A stretch of 5,041 bases of DNA from Actinomycetota bacterium (GTDB taxonomy: Bacteria > Actinomycetota > Acidimicrobiia > IMCC26256). The notes under the pieces were generated by a model. It saw only the letters and a program-made list of their open reading frames with translations, did not search any database and was not told the DNA's origin. Positions 1 through 5,041 of this stretch are shown here, one piece after another. The translations under genes and the position numbers were made by a program. The stretch is taken from the NCBI GenBank assembly GCA_009702955.1, contig WLHA01000132.1, positions 1 to 5,041 on the forward strand, in the 5' to 3' direction. Each line of letters starts with the position of its first letter. The first letter of the stretch is position 1.

Positions 1-755
1 CGATAATCTGCATCCTCGGCCCAGCCATAGGTAACAGCGTTGGGGTGAATCTCAGCCAACCTAGAAGTTACAGGGTCATCGGCACAGAAGATCACCGGAC
101 CATCGACGTGCGAAGCGAAAACTTCAAAACCTGCCTCTAACCGATCCATCGTGGACCAGAAACCAAGGTGATCTTTCTCAATGTTGGTGATGATCGCAGC
201 ATTGAGATCGAACTTCAAGAACGATCCGTCGCTCTCGTCGGACTCGACAACAAGCCAATCGCCTGAGTCCATAGCGGCGTTGGTACCCACCTCATTGAGT
301 TCGCTTCCAATTACGAACGAAGGATTCATACCTGCTGCGCGCATTATCAATGTGACCATCGAAGATGTCGTTGTCTTGCCGTGCGTTCCTGCCACGCCTA
401 TTCCGCGGCGTTGGGCAACTACTCCTGCGAGTGCATCGGAGCGGTGAAATACTCGGATACCACGCTCGTTAGCTGTGGCTACCTCGATATTGGTAAGAGG
501 CACGGCGGTCGAGATAACAACGGCATCGCAGTTCGCTGGAATGTTCTCTGGGCGTTGGCCGACGCTGCATGTGACCCCGAGAAGCGAGAGTCGCTCCATC
601 CGTCGGCTTGGTGCGATATCTGTCCCAGATACATGGTGGCCGAGTTCTGCAAGCACTGCCGCAAGTGCGCTCATTCCGTGACCAGCGACTCCGACAATGT
701 GGATAGTCCTAAGGAACGACAGGTCCAGGCGTCCTTCTTGCTCAGGTGCTGGCAT
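1..755 (-). CDS. murC: UDP-N-acetylmuramate--L-alanine ligase (MurC), N-terminal 251 residues; 3' end outside window
   Basis: MurC is the first Mur ligase. It joins L-Ala to UDP-MurNAc with ATP in the cytoplasm. Translating the minus strand from the ATG at 755 gives an uninterrupted frame to the window edge: 251 codons plus two bases, of a family usually about 450-490 residues. The N-terminal UDP-binding fold has VGVAGHGMSALA at 21-32, near the MurC-type GIGGxGMS pattern. The ATPase domain has GTHGKTTT at 123-130, with the His that distinguishes MurC from the Asn of MurD. It is followed by SELNEVGTNA at 151-160, ESDESDGSF at 171-179 and TNIEKDHL at 190-197. The C-terminal domain is off the window. 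The start overlaps murG by 14 bases in a different frame and is preceded by GGAGGAG. Oddities are His26 in the glycine loop and Gly198 after DHL, where Asp is usual. No fused partner is visible in this part. Confidence 0.96.
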   Translation of the reverse strand, partial: MPAPEQEGRLDLSFLRTIHIVGVAGHGMSALAAVLAELGHHVSGTDIAPSRRMERLSLLGVTCSVGQRPENIPANCDAVVISTAVPLTNIEVATANERGIRVFHRSDALAGVVAQRRGIGVAGTHGKTTTSSMVTLIMRAAGMNPSFVIGSELNEVGTNAAMDSGDWLVVESDESDGSFLKFDLNAAIITNIEKDHLGFWSTMDRLEAGFEVFASHVDGPVIFCADDPVTSRLAEIHPNAVTYGWAEDADY

Positions 756-1917
756 CGGCAAACTCCTCCACGAGAATCGCAAGATCACGGGCCGCGTCAG
801 GGAGTGCAAGCTCCAGCGCAGCAGCACTCATTCTCCCCAACCGCTCAGCATCAGCAAGTAACGGAGATACAAGTGAATCGAGTTTGGCAGCATCGCAATC
901 GGCATCTAATAGAAGGACCGCTCCACCTGCCCTCACCAGCGCCTCAGCATTTCCTCGCTGATGATCGCCTGCGGCACCTGGCCATGGAATCAGGATTGAC
1001 GGCACCCCGGCCGCGCAGATCTCAGCAACCGTAAGCGCTCCAGATCTGCAGACGAGGAGCGACACTCCGGAGTAGAGAGTCTCGATCTGCTCCTCGTATC
1101 CAACAATCTGGAAATCTAGGAGATCAGCCGGTGAACGTTGAGACTCGTAGACGCTCTTGCATGACTCCAAGAAGCGCGGACCTGTTACGTGCCGAACACT
1201 CACATCAGTGCGCGTTCCCCAACGCGATGCGAGCCCAAGCGCCGCATCGTTGAGGCGCCCGGCACCAAGACTCCCGCCGACGATCCCAAGCACTGGCTTA
1301 AGCGGGTCAGTGTTGCGTACAACCTCAGAGATTTCCCGCCGAACTGGGTTGCCTGTAAGCACTCCGCCTTTCAGAGGCGTCCCTGGCAGAGAAATTGCTG
1401 CGCGTGCACCGAGTCGAACAGCGCAGCGGTTCACTAGACCAGGAAGAGCATTCTGCTCATGCACCACTACAGGAATTCGCAGGATGCTTGCAGCTACGAC
1501 ACAAGGAGCTGACGCATATCCTCCGACTCCGACGACGCAATGCGGGCGATTGCGGAGAAACCTCCACGCAACTCGAAGAACTCCGAGCGTTAAAGATGCA
1601 ATAGCAACGACATTTCGCCAGACTGCAATGAGATTTCGGCCTCTATCGAGACCACGAAGTGATAGCAGCGTAAAGGTAAAGGCAGTTCCCGGAAACAGCC
1701 GTGCCTCGATCCCGCGACGCGCTCCGATGAGGTGGATTCTCTCTGCGCTTACCCCCCTCTCAATGAGGGCATCTGCGAGAGCTAGTGCTGGATACACGTG
1801 CCCACCGGTACCGCCTCCGGCGATCACGACACTGATTCGATTGGATCGACGGACTGAGTCTGGAGCTTCGCCTGATGCGCGACTCTCGTCACCCGTGGAG
1901 TTCGTGATCTTCTTCAC
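742..1917 (-). CDS. murG: UDP-N-acetylglucosamine--lipid I GlcNAc transferase (MurG)
   Basis: MurG is a peripheral GT-B glycosyltransferase on the inner face of the membrane. It adds GlcNAc from UDP-GlcNAc to lipid I, giving lipid II. It has 391 residues. The N-terminal domain has the glycine loop GGGTGGH at 34-40, VVGVGGYASAP at 128-138 and HEQNALPG at 153-160. The C-terminal donor-binding domain has GNPVR at 189-193, GGSLGAG at 214-220, RSGALTVAE at 291-299 (Glu299 at the ribose-binding position) and DHQRGNAEAL at 318-327. The start is a GTG overlapping the ftsW TGA by 4 bases. An in-frame TAA seven codons upstream rules out a longer form with a normal start, and the next in-frame start-like codon (GTG at residue 31) falls inside the core fold. 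No properly spaced ribosome binding site precedes the GTG. About 26 hydrophilic residues precede the fold, more than in many MurG proteins. Confidence 0.97.
   Translation of the reverse strand: MKKITNSTGDESRASGEAPDSVRRSNRISVVIAGGGTGGHVYPALALADALIERGVSAERIHLIGARRGIEARLFPGTAFTFTLLSLRGLDRGRNLIAVWRNVVAIASLTLGVLRVAWRFLRNRPHCVVGVGGYASAPCVVAASILRIPVVVHEQNALPGLVNRCAVRLGARAAISLPGTPLKGGVLTGNPVRREISEVVRNTDPLKPVLGIVGGSLGAGRLNDAALGLASRWGTRTDVSVRHVTGPRFLESCKSVYESQRSPADLLDFQIVGYEEQIETLYSGVSLLVCRSGALTVAEICAAGVPSILIPWPGAAGDHQRGNAEALVRAGGAVLLLDADCDAAKLDSLVSPLLADAERLGRMSAAALELALPDAARDLAILVEEFADAST
763..769 (-). promoter_or_regulatory. Strong ribosome binding site of murC, inside the 3' end of murG
   Basis: The minus strand reads GGAGGAG, a near-perfect anti-16S match, 7 bases before the ATG at 755-753. 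It fixes the murC start and is the best ribosome binding site in the window. Confidence 0.85.
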
Positions 1918-3143
1918 CCTCTGGATAATTTTGCTTTAGGCGTTGCCTTTGTTGAGACGACTCTGGGCCTGCCTTGGTAAGCAATGTTGCAGAGGATGCC
2001 TGCCGCGCTCAGCATTAGGACTAGTGAAGTTCCGCCGTAGGAGATAAATGGGAGGGTCAAGCCAGAGACAGGGACGATCCCAACAACCATTCCGATATTA
2101 ATTACTGCTTGAAGCAGAACTGTGAGAGTGAGTCCAGCGGCTAGAAGTGTCCCGAAACGATCGGGGGCGCGCAATGCAATCTTGAAACCGATCACACCGA
2201 ATGCGAGAAAGAAGCAGACGACAACAAGGCAACCTGCCACGCCGAACTCCTCGCCAATAACTGCGAATACGAAGTCAGAGTAAGCAACGGGGAGGAATCC
2301 CCACTTAGCGGTACTTGCACCTGGCCCTGCGCCGAACCAACCCCCTAGGGCAAGGGACGTATATCCGGCAATCGACTGGTAGCCAGTGCCGAGGGCGTCC
2401 TTCCAAGGGTCCACAAAGACAAACATCCGAGCGCGACGAAATGGTTCAGATAATTCGTAATAGGTCAGTGCCGCGCCACCCACCGCTGCACCCAACAACC
2501 ATGTCTTTGGAATCCCCACCAGCAAGAGCAGCCCTGCTACTAGACCCAAGATAACAAGCGTTGAGTCGAAGTCAGGCTCGACTACAACGAGGAACGCAAT
2601 CGAAATCGTCATCAAACCGACCGGCAACAAGGTTCGGCGGATGCTCCTTAGTTCTCCGGCCTTCTCACGTGCTGAGAGGAGCCCTGCGAGCACAATTGCT
2701 AATGGAAACTTCACAGCCTCCGATGGCTGGAACTCGAGTGGCCCGGCCCCTAACCAGCGACGCGCTCCGCTATGAGTAATTCCAAGACCCGGAATTAGGA
2801 CCGCTATGAGCATCGCTACCGCGCCGATTAGCAATATCGGGCCAAGACCGAGCCATCTTCGATAATCGAAACGGCTTATTAGCCAGAAGACAACCGCACC
2901 AAAAGTCAGATTCATAAGGTGCTTCGTCACAAACGCATAGGCACCTGATCCCTCGTTGAGCGACTCGACGCTAGATGCCGACATCACCATCGCTGTGCCT
3001 ATGAGGCAGAGGAAAAGAATCAAGACTGAGAGCTGCGTAGCAAGAGTGTTTCTCTTGACCTTCATCAATAAGAGCGACTTGCGAGTCGTCGCTGGAGTTC
3101 GACGTTTCTTTTTAGAGCTCTGCTTTGATGTGGTCGAGGTCAC
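1914..3143 (-). CDS. ftsW: SEDS-family septal peptidoglycan glycosyltransferase FtsW
   Basis: FtsW is a polytopic membrane protein that polymerises lipid II at the division septum together with a class B penicillin-binding protein. It has 409 residues. A basic cytoplasmic tail (SKKKRR near 10-15) is followed by about ten hydrophobic segments, near 34-54, 72-90, 100-118, 142-157, 171-188, 194-211, 214-229, 300-324, 332-355 and 366-388. Family motifs are SGARRWLGAGPLEFQPSE at 125-142, the long outer loop at 230-289 ending in the presumed catalytic Asp290 (YSDFVFAVIGEE, 288-299), and GLTLPFISYGGTS at 361-373. Location between murD and murG favours FtsW over its paralogue RodA. The GTG start overlaps the murD stop by 4 bases and has an AGGGG behind it. 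Only about 20 residues follow the last helix, so the long C-terminal tail described for mycobacterial FtsW is absent. Residues around Asp290 are unusual (see findings). Confidence 0.96.
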   Translation of the reverse strand: MTSTTSKQSSKKKRRTPATTRKSLLLMKVKRNTLATQLSVLILFLCLIGTAMVMSASSVESLNEGSGAYAFVTKHLMNLTFGAVVFWLISRFDYRRWLGLGPILLIGAVAMLIAVLIPGLGITHSGARRWLGAGPLEFQPSEAVKFPLAIVLAGLLSAREKAGELRSIRRTLLPVGLMTISIAFLVVVEPDFDSTLVILGLVAGLLLLVGIPKTWLLGAAVGGAALTYYELSEPFRRARMFVFVDPWKDALGTGYQSIAGYTSLALGGWFGAGPGASTAKWGFLPVAYSDFVFAVIGEEFGVAGCLVVVCFFLAFGVIGFKIALRAPDRFGTLLAAGLTLTVLLQAVINIGMVVGIVPVSGLTLPFISYGGTSLVLMLSAAGILCNIAYQGRPRVVSTKATPKAKLSRG

Positions 3144-4513
3144 TGGTCTGCCCCTGATATGAAAGCCTCTACCTCAGCGACAAACGATTCTCCACGCTCT
3201 TCGTATGACTTATACCAGTCGAAAGATGCGCAGGCTGGGGAGAGCAGAACAACATCACCGGGCTTGGACATCTCCGCTGCAAACCGGACTGCATCCTTCA
3301 TGTTGGTTGCGACTCGCGTCGGAGTAGCTCCGTCAAAAGCAGCCTCGATCTCGGGTGCGGCCTCGCCGATCGCAACTACTCCCCTCAAGTTCTTTGAGAG
3401 CGGTCGGAGAATTGATAGGTCAATCCCCTTATTGCGCCCACCGGCAATAAGCACACAACTCGCATAGCCACCGACTGCAGTAATCGTGGCGTGCGGGTTG
3501 GTTGCCTTTGAGTCGTTAATGAATGCCACGCCCTGATTCTCACCTATGGGCTCGGCTCTGTGGTGGAGCCTCGCAAATGAAAGCAGGGCCGCATGCACCG
3601 ACTCGATATTGGCGCCTGAGCTCAGCGCCGCCGCAGAGGCTGCAAGGGCATTGGCTAGATCGTGCGGTGCCTTCAGCGGAAGATCCGCGATTCTCGCAAT
3701 CCGCGCCCCATCTGGGGTTATTAGCTCTCCATTGCGAATCCGATAACCAGACTGCGCATCTGGATCAATTGAGAAGGAGAGAGTCCTTCCAGGAGCCTCA
3801 AGAGCGAGTGCCGCAACTATTGGATCATCTGCGTTGAACACGAGCAGGTCCGCAGGGCCCTGAGACCTAAATATCCGAGACTTGTCATCTGTATATCGAG
3901 CGAACGACCCATGCCAGTCCGTGTGGTCTTCAGCAATATTGAGAAGAACCGAGACCGACGGGCTGAAGGTCTCTGTGGTCGAGTGAAGCTGAAAACTTGA
4001 TACCTCAACAACGAGCACATCGAAGGCCCTTTGCTGCGCATCCATAACTGCCCAACCGATGTTTCCAGCTGCTCCAGCGCGTAGCCCGGTCGCCTCAAGC
4101 ATCGCCGCGATGAGAGTGGTAACTGTGGTCTTGCCATTAGTCCCGGTAACCGCTACAACAGGCACCAACGATTCCCCGACGGCGAGGTCAATGTCGCCTC
4201 GCACGGTTACTCCCTGCTTTACGGCAGCGATCATCACCGGATGAGAAGGCGGCACCCCCGGACTAGGAACTAATAGGTCAACACCAGCTACGAGTGAACT
4301 CCACTCCCGCTCCTCAGGCGACTCAACGATCCGCGCGCCGGCTGCGAGTAACTCATTTCGCAGCTCCGCATAACCCGGAGAGCTTGGCCTCTCCTCCACC
4401 ACAGTCACTTGAGCACCGCGCGATAAGAACGAGCGAGCTACCGCAGATCCGGTCATTCGAAGCCCGACTACCAGCACGCTCTTGCCACTCCAATCGCGTG
4501 CTTCAGCGCTCAT
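3140..4513 (-). CDS. murD: UDP-N-acetylmuramoyl-L-alanine--D-glutamate ligase (MurD)
   Basis: MurD is a cytoplasmic Mur ligase that adds D-Glu to UDP-MurNAc-L-Ala using ATP. At 457 residues it is the usual full length and has all three domains. The N-terminal UDP-binding Rossmann fold has VVGLRMTGSAVARSF at residues 15-29. The central ATPase domain has the P-loop GTNGKTT at 124-130, EVSSFQL at 170-176, EDH at 195-197 and Lys211 in TDDKSRIF, the position of the carbamylated lysine in the family. The C-terminal domain has HHR at 317-319, NDSKATNP at 333-340, GGRNKG at 358-363 and LLSPACASFDWYKS at 423-436. These last motifs identify MurD rather than MurC, MurE or MurF. The ATG start has a well-spaced AAGGG. 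The TGA stop lies inside the GTGA of the ftsW start. One oddity is HDLANALAA at 284-292, where HN is the usual pair. Confidence 0.98.
   Translation of the reverse strand: MSAEARDWSGKSVLVVGLRMTGSAVARSFLSRGAQVTVVEERPSSPGYAELRNELLAAGARIVESPEEREWSSLVAGVDLLVPSPGVPPSHPVMIAAVKQGVTVRGDIDLAVGESLVPVVAVTGTNGKTTVTTLIAAMLEATGLRAGAAGNIGWAVMDAQQRAFDVLVVEVSSFQLHSTTETFSPSVSVLLNIAEDHTDWHGSFARYTDDKSRIFRSQGPADLLVFNADDPIVAALALEAPGRTLSFSIDPDAQSGYRIRNGELITPDGARIARIADLPLKAPHDLANALAASAAALSSGANIESVHAALLSFARLHHRAEPIGENQGVAFINDSKATNPHATITAVGGYASCVLIAGGRNKGIDLSILRPLSKNLRGVVAIGEAAPEIEAAFDGATPTRVATNMKDAVRFAAEMSKPGDVVLLSPACASFDWYKSYEERGESFVAEVEAFISGADQ
3151..3155 (-). promoter_or_regulatory. Ribosome binding site of ftsW, inside the 3' end of murD
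   Basis: The minus strand reads AGGGG, 7 bases before the GTG at 3143-3141. It decides this GTG as the ftsW start over the next in-frame Met codon (residue 27). Confidence 0.65.
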
Positions 4514-4555
4514 AGAAAGAACCCTTCGTTTCTCACGCGAACTGCCTCTGCCTGC
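4514..4555 (-). other. mraY-murD intergenic gap, 42 bases
   Basis: This is the only non-coding stretch in the window. It carries the murD ribosome binding site. I see no -10/-35 pair and no stem with a T-run, so murD is most likely read through from mraY. Confidence 0.7.
4522..4526 (-). promoter_or_regulatory. Ribosome binding site of murD
   Basis: The minus strand reads AAGGG here, 8 bases before the ATG at 4513-4511. This supports that ATG as the murD start. Confidence 0.7.
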
Positions 4556-5041
4556 TCATCCGATGAGCCCGGGCATTCTCAAGAAGTCTGCGTAGAAAAG
4601 ACCGAGTCCCAAGGCCATAGAGAAACCGGCGAGTATCCAGAACCTCACTACGACACTCGACTCAGGCCACCCCAGGAGTTCAAAGTGATGATGGATAGGA
4701 GACATGAGAAAGATTCTGCGACCAAACCCTCTGAACGAGATTACCTGCAGGATCACACTCATCGTCTCGACTATGTAAAGACCGCCGAGAATAGGTAGGA
4801 GAAGAATTGTCTGGGTCAGGATCGCCAAGCCGGCAATAGCCGCTCCGAGAGCAAGCGCTCCAGTGTCGCCCATGAAGACGCGAGCCGGCAACGCGTTCCA
4901 CCAGAGAAACCCCACGCATGCTCCCAGCATTCCTGCAGCGACTACAGCGAGGTCAATCTGACTAGCGGCCTGTAGGTGATACGCGCCTGGGTGCCTGAAC
5001 TGTGTGAAGGCGATAACGATGAAAGCAATAAAAACTAAGGC
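4556..5041 (-). CDS. mraY: Phospho-N-acetylmuramoyl-pentapeptide-transferase (MraY), C-terminal 161 residues; 5' end outside window
   Basis: MraY is an integral membrane enzyme that transfers phospho-MurNAc-pentapeptide from UDP to undecaprenyl phosphate, giving lipid I. The reading frame is open from the window edge to a TGA at 4558-4556, which leaves 161 residues of a family usually about 320-370 long. The fragment has the family's C-terminal signatures: FMGDTG at fragment residues 56-61 (Asp59 lies in the catalytic region), ETMSVILQV at 92-100, and MSPIHHHFEL at 113-122 with the histidine triplet at 117-119. Hydrophobic stretches near 29-47, 53-75, 76-100 and 132-152 fit its last membrane helices. 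An in-frame ATG at 4930 is internal, because homologous sequence continues upstream of it to the edge. The N-terminal half, with the DD motif, is not visible. The residue after FMGDTG is Ala where Ser is common, which is a mild variation. It is the most upstream gene seen in this operon. Confidence 0.97.
   Translation of the reverse strand, partial: ALVFIAFIVIAFTQFRHPGAYHLQAASQIDLAVVAAGMLGACVGFLWWNALPARVFMGDTGALALGAAIAGLAILTQTILLLPILGGLYIVETMSVILQVISFRGFGRRIFLMSPIHHHFELLGWPESSVVVRFWILAGFSMALGLGLFYADFLRMPGLIG

Larger units (their letters stand above)
1..5041 (-). other. dcw cluster segment, probable single operon mraY-murD-ftsW-murG-murC
   Basis: Five genes lie on one strand, with three overlapping junctions (4, 4 and 14 bases) and one 42-base gap. 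No terminator or promoter is visible between them. The order is the one known from dcw clusters of many bacteria, including Gram-positives. Both ends are cut by the window. By analogy, murE and murF would lie beyond 5041, and murB, ftsQ or ftsZ beyond 1, but none of these is visible. Confidence 0.9.

Noticed and set aside
381..1034. Plus-strand open frame of 217 codons
   Set aside because: It is antisense to the 5' part of murC and the 3' part of murG. Its composition is random-looking and no motif is visible.
1157..1939. Long plus-strand open frame of 260 codons
   Set aside because: It lies almost wholly antisense to murG, which has full family motifs. The product is rich in Arg, Ser, Thr and Pro with no recognisable domain, as expected for a shadow frame.
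3060..3143. Later ftsW start at Met27 (LLLMKVKR)
   Set aside because: The upstream GTG has a well-spaced AGGGG and the typical 4-base overlap with the murD stop, so the longer form is preferred.
3817..4137. Minus-strand open frame of 106 codons inside murD
   Set aside because: It is an alternative frame of murD on the same strand. MurD motifs run through this whole stretch in the other frame.
4514..4540. Possible small hairpin before murD (AGAAA pairing with TTTCT)
   Set aside because: It has a five-pair, A/T-rich stem with a ten-base loop, too weak to call a terminator or regulator, and no T-run follows as a separate tract.
4556..4930. Complete short gene of 124 codons starting at the ATG at 4930
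   Set aside because: The MraY frame is open and homologous upstream of this ATG to the window edge, so this is an internal methionine of a truncated gene.

Overview
The window is a stretch of a bacterial dcw (division and cell wall) cluster. Every gene lies on the minus strand, so transcription runs from high to low coordinates. In that order the genes are mraY (3' part only, 5041-4556), murD (4513-3140), ftsW (3143-1914), murG (1917-742) and murC (5' part only, 755-1). About 99% of the window is coding. The only gap is 42 bases between mraY and murD. I see no RNA gene, mobile element, CRISPR array, repeat or convincing promoter or terminator.

The five products form a consecutive block of peptidoglycan synthesis. 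MurC adds L-Ala to UDP-MurNAc and MurD then adds D-Glu, both in the cytoplasm. MraY moves the finished phospho-MurNAc-pentapeptide onto undecaprenyl phosphate, making lipid I. MurG adds GlcNAc to make lipid II, and FtsW polymerises lipid II into septal glycan. The genes are packed for coupled translation. The ftsW and murG starts are both GTG codons inside a GTGA that also holds the upstream TGA stop, and murC starts 14 bases inside the end of murG.

The gene order and protein style fit a Gram-positive-type dcw cluster. GC is moderate, a little above 50% by eye. The MurG acceptor/donor loop (PGAAGDHQ then NAEAL) and the wording of FtsW suggest an Actinobacteriota member, possibly Acidimicrobiia. 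That placement is inference from remembered family patterns and was not tested by a search.

I found no new biological system here. The points worth a second look are small. FtsW has unusual residues around its presumed catalytic aspartate. MurG has no properly spaced ribosome binding site and carries a hydrophilic N-terminal extension. MurC and MurD each have substitutions in or beside normally conserved motifs.
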